Shown here one piece after another: positions 24,397 through 33,370 of a stretch of DNA of 64,000 bases (within the stretch, counting starts at the first letter, position 1; every line of letters begins with the position of its first letter). Source of the DNA: JAPOXR01 sp965116115 (lineage in GTDB: Bacteria; Pseudomonadota; Alphaproteobacteria; Rhodobacterales; Rhodobacteraceae). Made by a program: the position numbers and the translations under genes. The DNA lies in the NCBI GenBank assembly GCA_965116115.1, contig OZ220486.1:744001-808000 (forward strand), given 5' to 3'. Under the pieces are notes generated by a model. That model did not search any database. It was not told the DNA's origin and was given only the letters and a program-made list of their open reading frames with translations.

Positions 24397-24473
24397 CGGA
24401 GTGTAGCTCAGTCTGGTAGAGCACTGTCTTCGGGAGGCAGGGGCCGGAGGTTCGAATCCTCTCACTCCGACCA
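24397..24473 (+). tRNA. tRNA-Pro (anticodon CGG)
   Basis: 77 nt with encoded CCA. Acceptor CGGAGTG pairs with CACTCCG; D arm GCTC/GAGC; anticodon stem CTGTC/GGCAG around TTCGGGA, giving anticodon CGG; T arm GGAGG-TTCGAAT-CCTCT with one wobble. The initial CGG pair is typical of bacterial tRNA-Pro. Confidence 0.95.
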
Positions 24474-25255
24474 ATAATTTCCATACCTTATGCGATGCTG
24501 GCCCCTCCCTCGGAATCAGTCCGGATTTAATCCGGATTACGTATCTGTTCCGTGCCGGCTCAAGGGGCTACACGGTCTTCAAAACGAAAGAGCCGCCGGA
24601 AGAGTTGCAGCCCTGTCCGACGACAAACCAAAGTTCATTGCGCTTCATGACCGCCAAAATCGCAGGAATCTCGCAAGTTCAAGGTAAGAGTGCGATCATG
24701 CGCCTCGCTCATGGGGATCTGCCGGACGGCATGACGCGCTGGCGATTTTTCGAACCGATAAAAACAGCTCGCCGCCAGCTTGGCCTTAGCCGTGACTTCA
24801 TAGAAAAATCAATCCGGTTTTATCCGTCAATATATTGTTTTTATTTTGTTTTCAGCGTCAGGAAAGTGAATTCAAACCGTCACGTTTATGGGAACGATTT
24901 TTCAGATCGACTTCCGGGAGTTTGAATGCCCGCCGCTGCGGTTCAGTCGGCTGGGTGAGGACAGACGGACCCGCTCGCCTTCGCGCCAAGCCTGCAGTAA
25001 ATGAACAGCAGGCTTTCCTGTTTGATTCGGCGTGCGTCTGATATTGAAAGCGATTGTATCTGCCTCATGCGGAGGTTTTCTCTCATAAGAAACTTCTTAG
25101 CCATGGCACATGGCCGGAAGCCCTTTTTCAATAGGGTTTGATGATAAAAACGCCGCATTTCATTATCGGAGCAAAGGCCGCGTTCTCGTGCCGACAGCAC
25201 TTTTTCATCAATGAAATCAAATGGTTAACAGGCCTGACAGCAAATGAGGTTCCGG
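24474..25255. other. About 780 bp without a convincing gene
   Basis: Short frames occur on both strands but none has family motifs. The AT content rises around 24800-24900. It lies downstream of a tRNA gene, a common place for decayed islands, but no integrase or attachment repeat was found. Confidence 0.4.
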
Positions 25256-25917
25256 TCAATCAACAAATGACTTCACATCTGCCGCCCCAACGACGTGGCG
25301 ATAGATCATGTTGATGATTTCCAGCTCGTGCCGGTGCAAAGTTTCCGCGGCTGTGGCGCAGCAGTTTTCTACCACAAGAACGCCAAAGCTCTTGTCGCAA
25401 AGCGAGCGAACGGTCGAGCTGACGCATTGATCCGTAAAGATGGCGGTGACGACGTCGCGTATCCCCATGTTTGAAAGCATCAAGCGCAGGTTCGTACCGG
25501 TCAGAGCGCTGTCGGTGGTTTTAGTGACGACGATCTCATCGCCCACTGGCCCAAGCTTGGGGACGATCTGACTATCTTCACGGTCTTTCGGCAGCAGCAG
25601 GTAGTTGAACCCGGGCCTCTTCTGGCTCAACGATCCCGGCCATCGGTTTTCTGGCAAGCGATGCGGGCGAACATGACTTCTACGCCCGTGTCGTGATCCC
25701 AAGCGATCAGGTCTGCTGTATTGGAGACAATGGCGGAATTCATCCGGTTAAAGAATGGCTGCCAACGCCGTGCCTCTTCCGGGTCATCCGACACTTCGAG
25801 ATACGTGTTTTGTATGCCGATTACCTACAGAGCCGTGGTTCCCGGATCAAGCGTGATGTCGTCCGGCTCTTCGGTCCTTTCATAGTAGAAGCTTCGATAG
25901 GCGGTTTTCCAACTCAT
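25256..25917 (-). pseudogene. Isochorismatase-fold cysteine hydrolase, broken
   Basis: Starts at 25917 (MSWKTAYRSFYYERTEEPDD), with an in-frame TAG after DPGTTAL, then VIGIQNTYLEVSDDPEEA and a frameshift near 25640. The second half is intact: VVTKTTDSALTGTNLRLML, IRDVVTAIFTDQCVSSTVRSL with the catalytic Cys, and VVENCCATAAETLHRHELE. Family members hydrolyse amides, such as carbamoyl-type or nicotinamide-like substrates. It overlaps the kinase gene by the ATGA at 25914-25917, so the three genes 25256-27355 formed an operon. Confidence 0.85.
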
Positions 25918-26921
25918 GCCAGCCGATCCATCCATTCACGGCCCAGTCGCGCTGTGGTCGCTGCGAATCCGGCCGCAAGCGCCTGTGGTTCCGGCGCTTC
26001 GATATGGCTGCCGATCCAAGCCAGCAGCGCCATGCGGCGGAGCATGACGAACGTGTCTATCTCGGCGAGGTCGACCTCACTCAGGGGGCGTACCGGCTGA
26101 TAGCCTTTAATCCAAGCCGACTTACAGGCGGGAATGCGAGGGTCGTCCTCGATAAAGCTGATAGCGGCCGCGAAATCGTACATGTACCAGCCATATCCAC
26201 AGTCGTCAAAATCGATCAGACGTGTGCCGCTGTCGTCCACCAGGAGATTGGCCAACCGCATATCAGCATGGATAAGATTGTACCTGTCCGTCCCTTTGCC
26301 GTAGGCGTCAAGCCGAGCGCGGATGGTCGCCTCGACCTGTTCCAGAACGGCGCCGAGCTCTGGGGTGACCTCAGGCGCATCACGCCAGTTTCCCCATGTC
26401 GGATTTGCACCGAACACGGCTTCGACGTCCCAGGTCAACCGCTCGAACGGCTCGGGCTTGGACCAAGTCATCGCGTGGTTATGGCATCGGGCAGCCATTG
26501 CTCCCAGCTCTTCGAAGCCAGCGCTGATATCTCCGTTTTCATCCGGAGCATCGCCCTCGACAAAATGGAACAGAACCATAAAACGCGGCTTGGATAACCT
26601 TGAGGCTTTTGCCTTCTGTATGGCCGAACCGTCTTTGCCTGTGTAGTATCCAGGGGTCGTCACCGCACCGTCTGAGCCCAATGCATCAATCCAGGCTAAT
26701 TCGCATTCGATCGCGCGGCGGGTGTGATAGTCCTCACGGTGGACACGCAGGACAGATCGGCAGCTCACGCCGGGCGCTTCAACCAGATATGTCGCGTTCT
26801 CAGAAAAATTGATGAGGCGGGCTGAAGCACCTTCTGGCAGATCCCAAAGTGTCAACGCATCATTTGCCAACCCATTCAGACGGCTCAACAGTTCTTCCAG
26901 CGGCATTTCTGAGCCGTTCAT
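25914..26921 (-). CDS. APH/homoserine-kinase-type phosphotransferase
   Basis: 335 residues from the ATG at 26919-26921, which has AAGGAGAGAG upstream. Aminoglycoside phosphotransferase fold: LINFSENATYLVEAP in the N-lobe, the catalytic loop YNLIHADMRLANLLVDDSG (HxDxxxxN) and the metal-binding LIDFDDCGYGWYMYDFA. This subgroup phosphorylates small hydroxyl compounds rather than drugs in most genomes. It lies between a truncated SDR gene (22 bp upstream) and a broken cysteine hydrolase, forming one minus-strand operon. The pathway cannot be deduced from these fragments. Confidence 0.88.
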   Translation of the reverse strand: MNGSEMPLEELLSRLNGLANDALTLWDLPEGASARLINFSENATYLVEAPGVSCRSVLRVHREDYHTRRAIECELAWIDALGSDGAVTTPGYYTGKDGSAIQKAKASRLSKPRFMVLFHFVEGDAPDENGDISAGFEELGAMAARCHNHAMTWSKPEPFERLTWDVEAVFGANPTWGNWRDAPEVTPELGAVLEQVEATIRARLDAYGKGTDRYNLIHADMRLANLLVDDSGTRLIDFDDCGYGWYMYDFAAAISFIEDDPRIPACKSAWIKGYQPVRPLSEVDLAEIDTFVMLRRMALLAWIGSHIEAPEPQALAAGFAATTARLGREWMDRLA

Positions 26922-26943
26922 TGTGCTCTCTCCTTCTTTAGAT

Positions 26944-27355
26944 TTATTCGATTGCTTCCAACGACTCCGGTATGATTTGCCCGCCGTCAACAACGATCTG
27001 TTGACCGGTGATGTAGCCCGCCTCGTCTGAGGCAAAGAACAGCGCCGCGTTGCCAATGTCTTCCACGTCACCCAGGCGCTTCAGCGGAATCGAAGCGGCC
27101 ATTGTATCCAGATACTCTTGCCTGAAGTCCTGTAGGCCCTCGGTGTAGATGTTGCCGGGCATGACCGCATTGATCGTCGTATTATAGCGCGACAGCTCCA
27201 TCGCGGCGGTCTTCAGAAAGCCCAATTGGCCGGCTTTGGACGCGCCGTAATGCGCCCAGCCGGGAAACCCGGCAACCGAACCAGTGATTGAAGACGTCAG
27301 AACGACACGGCCCTTTCCTGCTTTTTCAAAATATGGGATCGCCGCTTTGACGCAC
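26944..27355 (-). pseudogene. Short-chain dehydrogenase/reductase, N-terminus cut off by IS30
   Basis: The remaining C-terminal about 137 residues carry VVLTSSITGSVAGFPGWAH, the catalytic YGASKAGQ (YxxxK) and NAVMPGNIYTEGL, and end YITGQQIVVDGGQIIPE, all classical SDR blocks. The Rossmann GxxxGxG half is missing; at 27356 IS30 copy 2 begins. The missing part is not found beyond the IS, so a deletion accompanied or followed the insertion. Confidence 0.9.
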
Positions 27356-28689
27356 CGCCCGTACAACTATGAAATGTATCACCGTGTTCAGCCGGCGGCT
27401 CTCTGTCAGAATCAAGCTGCAGCAGATGCGGCAAGCGCCCGGCAAATACGCTTCCGACCGCCGCCGGTCGTTAGAAGAGCGGGAATCCGGCGGGATCCAG
27501 CCGGGGGGAGGGCAGTCCGAGCCGCCGCCCGGGGCCGGAAATTTTTCAAGGACGCCCCTGCCCGGCTTCCAGAGCCTCGCGGAAAGCCTCCGCCGGGGTC
27601 CGGCAGCCCAGGCAGCGGCGGGGGCGGTCATTGAGCGCGTTCCGCACCCTTCGGACCTCGCCGCAGCTGCCGTCCGGAAGTCCGTCGGTTTCGGAAGCTG
27701 TTCCCTGCCAAGCCGTTCGTATGCCCGCTCACCCCCGCTGCTGTGAACGGTACGGGCGGGCGAAGTATAAAGTCGGTGCCGAGAGCCCGGTAAACCTCCG
27801 CATGTCCGGCGAATTCCTTGCCGTCATCAGCCGTGATCACATGCGTCATGCCGGACACCGACCGCAGATGCTCGATGACCGCGGTTCCGACCAGAGACGA
27901 CGTCCTTCTTTCAACCCGTTGAAGCGAAGTGAATCATCACCGCCCGGTCGACAAGCGGAACCAGAGCTCCCCGGCGCCGGACGCCGATGACCGTGTCCGC
28001 TTGCCGGTCTCCCGCCCGGGTCTTCTCCTCGACGATCGCAGGACGCTCGGATATGTCCCTCCGGCCCGGAATCACGCCCCGACCGGAGCCGTCGCGGCCC
28101 CGGCGGTTCCGCTTCCGCCCCCGCCGGAGGAGACGGCGGAACAGGCTTCTACCCGCCGCCCGGTCCGCATGGACGCAACGGTGAATCCATGTCGGACTCA
28201 CCGTCATGATCCCCGCTTCCGCTGAGCGGCCCGAAGTCTGCCGCGGGCCTGTCCGAACATCAGACATTCCCCGATGATCCCTGGCGCATCGGCGGCATCC
28301 TGCGGGGAACCGACGAGGCCTCCCGCCGCCGGGCTTCGGATGGCTGCTGCGCCCAGCGGCAGCCCCGCAGCCCGGTGTCGCGGGCGGGTCCGCGGCCTGC
28401 CGTCGACTGCGGGCAGCCGATCTCCGCCGCGACGGCTCTCTGCGGGAAACCGCTTTTCTTCAGCGTCTGAAGCCGGCAACGGTCAAACCCGGTCAGGCAC
28501 TTAAAGCCTGACGGCATGCGATTCTCTCCCGTTTCATCATAGCACCCCCTGTGGACAACTCCTTATGGAATTATCCTTGGTTTGATTCATATGAGAGAGT
28601 ATCGCACCCGCTTGATCCGCATATGGCATGTAGATCCGCCTCAATCGCGGTCTGCGAATAAAGCGATGCATTTCGGAGTTTAATCGGCG
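27356..28689 (-). mobile_element. IS30-family element, copy 2, degenerate
   Basis: Begins CGCCCGTACAAC like the other copies and ends near CGGAGTTTAATCGGCG. The ORF A helix-turn-helix (28517-28260) and the ORF B core (YRALGTDFILRPPVPF, VSGHTNGLAGNSFR) are both riddled with substitutions and frameshifts. The flanks CAC and ATA do not match, so no target duplication remains. Only one arm of the 50-bp palindrome is present. A 53-bp foreign segment sits in the promoter region (28543-28595). Confidence 0.85.
28543..28595. repeat. 53-bp insertion in IS30 copy 2, repeated at the IS66 target
   Basis: Relative to the other IS30 copies, 53 extra bases (CACCCCCTGTGGACAACTCC ... TTCATATGAG) interrupt CATCATAG/AGAGTATCG. 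The same sequence, with a 9-bp difference, is found at 15509-15554 plus 17362-17384, where IS66 split it. Confidence 0.7.
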
Positions 28690-28955
28690 ATATAGAATCC
28701 CCCATAGAATACCGGGCGTGTCTGTTTCACTCCATATATCAGTATACAATGACAGACTGCCAAGTCTTGTTGACGAATGAAGTTGCGCTTCCGGTGATTC
28801 GCCGCCATAATCAGCTTTAAAGAGCGCCAGAGCGGCGCCGCAGGCAAGACGGGCAGAATGACAAAGGAACGCTGCCGGTTACCGATCAAAACCGCGTCAT
28901 CTTCCGGTTTGCGGCCCAGCTGCGCCGCAGGCGGCTGTAAGCCGCACGGCGGGAG
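28690..28955. other. Leader of the sugar kinase, no gene seen
   Basis: AT-richer start then GC-rich. No family-like frame; GGCGGGAG just before 28956 could serve as the ribosome site. Confidence 0.35.
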
Positions 28956-29867
28956 ATGCTTGTGAGCCGGTTTCTTGCCATAGGCGAATGCATGATCGAG
29001 TTGGCAGCCTGTCCTGACGGGCGGTACAAAATGGGCTTTGCGGGAGATACGTTCAACACTGCTTGGTACGTCCGGAAAGTCGTGCGGTCCGGTTTGGAAG
29101 TCGCCTATCTGACCGCGGTCGGCGATGATCGCCTTTCAATGCAGATGCTGCGGTTCATGGCGGACGCCGGCGTTCAGCCTGAAGTCAGGGTCCGGAAGAA
29201 GAAAACCATTGGCTTGTATGTGATTTCACTCGATTCCGGAGAACGCAGCTTTTCCTATTGGCGGAACGACTCTGCCGCCCGGACGCTTGCGGATGATCTT
29301 CATTGCCTTCCCGGCGTCAAGTCAGGAGACATGGCGTATTTCTCGGGGATTACCCTTGCGATTTTGCCTGAGGCGGGCCGTTTGCGCCTCCTTGGCATTC
29401 TTGCGTCCGGGCGCGAGGCAGGCGTGACCATCGCGTTTGATCCCAACATCAGACCCCGGTTGTGGGCGACTTCCGGTGAGACCCGTCATTGGATCACTGA
29501 AGGCGCCAAGGCGTCAGACATTGTTTTGCCCTCCTTTGAAGATGAGGCCGCGCTGTTCGGGGATGAAAGCGCGGACGCGACCGCGCGGCGCTATATGGCG
29601 GTGGGGCCGAAGACTGTCGTCGTCAAGGACGGATACGGGCCTGTGCTCGCGCGCACCGCCGAAGATGGGGTTCAATTTGTCCCTGATCCCATTGATAAAC
29701 CAGTGGACACGACTGCAGCGGGAGACAGTTTCAATGCGGGTTTTCTGGCTTGTTCGATGAGAGGAGTTGAATTGGACGAGGCGGTGGCCTTCGGCTGTGA
29801 AGTGGCTGGGAAAGTGATTTCATCGCACGGTGCCTTGGTCCCGCTGCGTCTCCGAACGCGGTTTTAA
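28956..29867 (+). CDS. kdgK: PfkB-family sugar kinase, probably 2-dehydro-3-deoxygluconokinase
   Basis: 303 residues of the ribokinase/PfkB family. The N-terminal GECMIEL and GFAGDTFNTAWYV blocks, YLTAVGDDRLSMQMLRFM, RSFSYWRNDSAAR and FDPNIRPRLWATSGETR are the pattern of KDG kinases (Entner-Doudoroff side branch). The C-terminal DTTAAGDSFNAGFLACSM carries the anion hole and catalytic Asp. The enzyme would phosphorylate 2-keto-3-deoxygluconate with ATP in the cytoplasm. No other KDG pathway gene is nearby. The gene is bracketed by inverted IS30 right-end sequences (about 28625-28690 and 29941-30009). Confidence 0.82.
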   Translation: MLVSRFLAIGECMIELAACPDGRYKMGFAGDTFNTAWYVRKVVRSGLEVAYLTAVGDDRLSMQMLRFMADAGVQPEVRVRKKKTIGLYVISLDSGERSFSYWRNDSAARTLADDLHCLPGVKSGDMAYFSGITLAILPEAGRLRLLGILASGREAGVTIAFDPNIRPRLWATSGETRHWITEGAKASDIVLPSFEDEAALFGDESADATARRYMAVGPKTVVVKDGYGPVLARTAEDGVQFVPDPIDKPVDTTAAGDSFNAGFLACSMRGVELDEAVAFGCEVAGKVISSHGALVPLRLRTRF

Positions 29868-29889
29868 GACGATTCCGTGCCACCTTGAG

Positions 29890-30034
29890 TCTCAACGCAA
29901 GCTTGGGGCCTGTTCCTGCAGTTAATTTCGCATGCCAAATATAGAATCGCCGATTAAACTCTGAAATGCATCGCTTCATTGGTAGATCGCGGTTTAAGCG
30001 GACCTGCATACTGCATTACGGGACAAATTCTTAG
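29890..30034 (-). repeat. Solitary IS30-right-end/MITE-like repeat
   Basis: Reverse-complement match (about 75 bp) to the end of IS30 copy 2: GATTAAACTCTGAAATGCAT, then a hairpin-like GTAGATCGCGG...GCGGACCTGC. It continues to GGGACAAATTCTTA, resembling the ends of the 10138-10242 repeat. No transposase is present. Confidence 0.55.
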
Positions 30035-30516
30035 ACGCGTCCGGAGCTGTGCAGTGCTGCGAAATCGAATGGATCAGCCTGTTCGTTCACGACACGGGTG
30101 CGTTGATGCCAGCCCGGCGTTCGGACCATGGGGTCATTGTCAACAGACATCAATCAGATTCGCGCCTGCGAGGAATTAAATCAGCCCATGGGTCAGTACT
30201 GTTTCAACAAGTTCCGCCGCTGGTGCGCAGATAGATCTTCGGACATCAGGATGACGCCGTGCACTGTCTTGAATGGCTGTCCATGAATGCCAGCGGTTAC
30301 ATGGAGCCGACTCTATGACGCCGAATGTGAGTTTCCGGACACATATTTTCGAAGGCAGATCTGTCGCTGACAATTAAAAAAGTTGAGTCTGCGTCTGACA
30401 GTGCTATTGAGGTCCGGTTGCCGAAATGACGCCGCTGACTGTTCGGTGCGCTGATCCGAGCGTCAGTCGGGAATGCAGATCGGCAGAGGACGATCAGGAG
30501 CCGGCAAGAGCGGAAA
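30035..30516. other. About 480 bp without a recognisable gene
   Basis: Short frames only. No structure other than the repeat at its left border. Confidence 0.4.
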
Positions 30517-31197
30517 ATGAAAATCAAGTGGTACGGACAGGCGAGCTTCGCCTTTGAAAATTCTTTCGGGATCCGCATTGTGACGGATCCGTATGATCCG
30601 GCTAAAGCAGGCTATAAACCCTTTCCGGATCCTGCGGACATTGTCATTAAGTCAAGCAGCAGCGATGATTTCCATGACAACGATCATCTGGTGCCGAAAC
30701 GGGAAGGTTCCATGGTCGTTGATGCGCTTGACGTCGCGCTGAACGGAGGCGTGACAGAGGCGAGAGGAGTGGAAATCCGCGCGATTGAAGCGATGGAACA
30801 TCTCGATCATCCGAGCGGCCATCCTGACCAGAATGCGATGTACCGCTTTGCTATGGACAGGATTGAGATCGGCCATATGGGCGATATGGGAAACGACTTT
30901 TCCGAAGAGCAGCTGGCATTTTTCAAAGGTGTGGATGTGTTGATCAGCCACGCGGGCGGATTTCCGGTGATCTCACTTGAGGAACTGGTGCGCGTCGTCG
31001 GAATCATCACGCCGAAACTGGTGATCCCGATGCATTTCAGGACACTGCGATGGAAACCCGGAAATATGCATTTTCTTTCCGAGTTCCTGAAACACTTTCC
31101 GGAGGAAACGGTGGATTTCGTATGCGACTGCGAAACGGAGATCACCGAGTCAGACCTACCTGTCTCAACCCGTACGCTTGTTCTCGATTATTTCTGA
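30517..31197 (+). CDS. MBL-fold (COG2220/UlaG-like) hydrolase with altered metal motif
   Basis: 226 residues starting MKIKWYGQASFAFE, the typical beginning of the UlaG-like metallo-beta-lactamase subgroup. GHMGDMGNDFSEEQ and DVLISHAGGFP follow, then PKLVIPMHFRT, which contain the later metal-ligand positions (Asp, His). The first signature, normally S-x-x-H-x-DH, reads SSSSDDFHDNDHL, so the usual first His is shifted or lost. The fold is clear, but metal binding may differ. Its partner genes are unknown; it stands between the KDG kinase and the CRISPR locus. Confidence 0.8.
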   Translation: MKIKWYGQASFAFENSFGIRIVTDPYDPAKAGYKPFPDPADIVIKSSSSDDFHDNDHLVPKREGSMVVDALDVALNGGVTEARGVEIRAIEAMEHLDHPSGHPDQNAMYRFAMDRIEIGHMGDMGNDFSEEQLAFFKGVDVLISHAGGFPVISLEELVRVVGIITPKLVIPMHFRTLRWKPGNMHFLSEFLKHFPEETVDFVCDCETEITESDLPVSTRTLVLDYF

Positions 31198-31290
31198 AAT
31201 TTTCAGGAAAAGTGGTGCAGCAGCCGATGAACTTCCACTCCGCATCCTGCCGTTCCGGCTGTAATCCTAATTGCCGCTGAATACTTTACT

Positions 31291-31497
31291 CTGAAACTCG
31301 ACAAGCTGCCGGACCGCTAGGCCGTAAAGATCGCACTCACTGTCAGTCTGAGCCTCAAGGCCGCGCTCAACGACTATACCAAAATCTACCGACGCGCCTA
31401 CGGCTAGAAGGAGAGTGTCGCTGACCTGATTCCCTTCATGCTGCAGGCGTTCATGAACACCGATTCCAGTTTCAAGCGGGCTTGCAAGCAGCCTTGC
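31291..31497 (+). pseudogene. DUF2274 (trb-operon-associated) relic abutting the CRISPR array
   Basis: The frame LKLDKLPDR, stop, AVKIALTVSLSLKAALNDY, TKIYRRAYG, stop, KESVADLIPFMLQAFMNTD, SSFKRACKQ matches DUF2274 proteins, which lie after trbI in conjugative operons. Two TAG stops and no start codon show decay. The homology runs up to the very first base of the first CRISPR repeat at 31498, so the array replaced or was inserted at the end of this gene. Confidence 0.75.
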
Positions 31498-32919
31498 GCT
31501 GTAGTTGCTCTCCAAAACAGTATTGGCTACAGTCTCGCCTTCCGGCGAGTCGAACTTCATAGTGCTGTAGTTGCTCTCCAAAACAGTATTGGCTACAGTC
31601 CTTGTGCTGCCGGCAAGCCTCTATGTCGGGCTGTAGTTGCTCTCCAAAACAGTATTGGCTACAGTCACTGCCTGTCCGGCGCGAGGCTGACTGCCGCTGT
31701 AGTTGCTCTCCAAAACAGTATTGGCTACAGTCAAACAGGCACCCCGCAGGCACCCCGCAACGCTGTAGTTGCTCTCCAAAACAGTATTGGCTACAGTGAC
31801 CCAACTCACCATTATACCCATCCAATGGCTGTAGTTGCTCTCCAAAACAGTATTGGCTACAGTGACCCCGACGCCTACGAGGCTTTTATGACCGCTGTAG
31901 TTGCTCTCCAAAACAGTATTGGCTACAGTATGACCGTCTCCGCCCGGGGCTGCCGGAGCGCTGTAGTTGCTCTCCAAAACAGTATTGGCTACAGTGTCGA
32001 TCAGCGGCGCCAGCCTGCGCTCGGTGCTGTAGTTGCTCTCCAAAACAGTATTGGCTACAGTCTCGGAGCGCCCAATTGGCAGCCGGCGCGTGCTGTAGTT
32101 GCTCTCCAAAACAGTATTGGCTACAGTCCACGCCTCCGCCGCCGGATCGCGCCGCGCGCTGTAGTTGCTCTCCAAAACAGTATTGGCTACAGTCCGCGAA
32201 TGTAGTCAAAGAACACGCTTGACGCTGTAGTTGCTCTCCAAAACAGTATTGGCTACAGTCGGCCCCCGCGCTCGGCTTCTGGGACTCCAGCTGTAGTTGC
32301 TCTCCAAAACAGTATTGGCTACAGTACGCTCGGCGAAGCAATCCGGTTCTCCGCCGCTGTAGTTGCTCTCCAAAACAGTATTGGCTACAGTCTACGTGAC
32401 CACCCTACCCTACCGACCAGCGCTGTAGTTGCTCTCCAAAACAGTATTGGCTACAGTCGTTTGCCGGATGTTGTTGACATGGCCCGTGCTGTAGTTGCTC
32501 TCCAAAACAGTATTGGCTACAGTTCGTCTTGCTGGCCTGCGGCGTAGGCGTCAGCTGTAGTTGCTCTCCAAAACAGTATTGGCTACAGTCATTGGAGTCC
32601 AGCCGGGCCCGCAACTTGCGCTGTAGTTGCTCTCCAAAACAGTATTGGCTACAGTCAGGGGTTGTATAGGGGTTGCAGGGGTTGTGCTGTAGTTGCTCTC
32701 CAAAACAGTATTGGCTACAGTCGGGATCACCGAGCGGTCCTTCTTTCACGCGCTGTAGTTGCTCTCCAAAACAGTATTGGCTACAGTACCGGATTCTGCG
32801 CAAGCCGGCCGAGACGCGCTGTAGTTGCTCTCCAAAACAGTATTGGCTACAGTCCGTGTCCGCGGTCGTCCTGGCGGTCACTTGCTGTAGTTGCTCTCCA
32901 AAACAGTATTGGCTACAGT
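31498..32919 (+). CRISPR. CRISPR array, 22 repeats of 36 bp and 21 spacers of 30 bp
   Basis: The period is exactly 66 bp throughout. All 22 repeats are identical, starting GCTGTAGTTGCTCTCC and ending TATTGGCTACAGT; there is no degenerate terminal repeat. Repeat and spacer lengths are those of type II systems. Positions 10-23 of the repeat are perfectly complementary to the anti-repeat at 37822-37835, which fixes the crRNA as the plus strand, opposite to the cas genes. The repeat contains TTGCTC and, 17 bp on, TACAGT at its very end, so each repeat may carry its own promoter as in Neisseria type II-C arrays (inference). Spacers are all different; none was seen to match this window by eye. Confidence 0.97.
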
Positions 32920-32928
32920 CTTTCTTGG

Positions 32929-32955
32929 CCAACCCGTTGAAAATCAACGGGTTGG
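32929..32955. terminator. Hairpin between the array and cas2
   Basis: CCAACCCGTTGA and TCAACGGGTTGG form a perfect 12-bp stem with an AAA loop. It lies 9 bp after the last repeat and 36 bp after the cas2 stop on the other strand. It could end transcripts from both sides, but neither side has a good T run. Confidence 0.55.
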
Positions 32956-32991
32956 CGCCCTTTCCAGACGAATGATTCGCGTTTGGAGCCA

Positions 32992-33348
32992 TCAGAACAG
33001 AGCCAATTGGTCGGGTTTTTTCTCCGTCTCGGCGGGAGCCCGGCCCTCGAAATTGCGCACCATCCCGTATTGCTTGTCGGTGATGAACATGATTGAGACC
33101 TTTCCCATGGGCGGCACATGGCCGCCGATCCGGTCGGCAGCGGCGTCCGCCTGAGCGCGCGTGACGAAGTAGCGGGTATAGACCGACCATTGCTTCATCG
33201 CGAACCCGTCCTCCAGCAGGCGGTGGCGGAAACGGGTTGCGTCGCGCCGCTCTTTCGGTTCGCCTACTGGCAGGTCGAAACACACCACAAGCCACATCGC
33301 CCTGTAACCGGAAACGGCCTCCATCCAGACGCCCGTGCGCCCGCGCAT
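32992..33348 (-). CDS. cas2: Cas2 (type II)
   Basis: CRISPR adaptation protein that forms the core of the Cas1-Cas2 integrase. The fold is seen in AMWLVVCFDLPVGEPKERR (first strand with the conserved Asp), FRHRLLEDGFAMKQWSVYTRY (helix and second strand) and GKVSIMFITDKQYG. I prefer the ATG at 33348 or the one at about 33324 (MEAVSGYRAMW) over the open frame start at 33387, because the latter would overlap cas1 and adds a basic non-conserved leader. No clear ribosome site distinguishes them. It is the last gene of the cas9-cas1-cas2 operon. Confidence 0.92.
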   Translation of the reverse strand: MRGRTGVWMEAVSGYRAMWLVVCFDLPVGEPKERRDATRFRHRLLEDGFAMKQWSVYTRYFVTRAQADAAADRIGGHVPPMGKVSIMFITDKQYGMVRNFEGRAPAETEKKPDQLALF

Positions 33349-33370
33349 ACGGCGCCGGACCAGCCTGCGT

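Noticed and set aside
31200..31497. AT-rich CRISPR leader left of the array
   Set aside because: The sequence is a decayed DUF2274 coding region of ordinary composition up to the first repeat.
31438..33295. Long repetitive reading frames across the CRISPR array on both strands (for example rep. VVALQNSIGYS, DCSQYCFGEQLQ)
   Set aside because: The 66-bp period is a multiple of three, so frames stay open by arithmetic; they are repeats translated, not genes.
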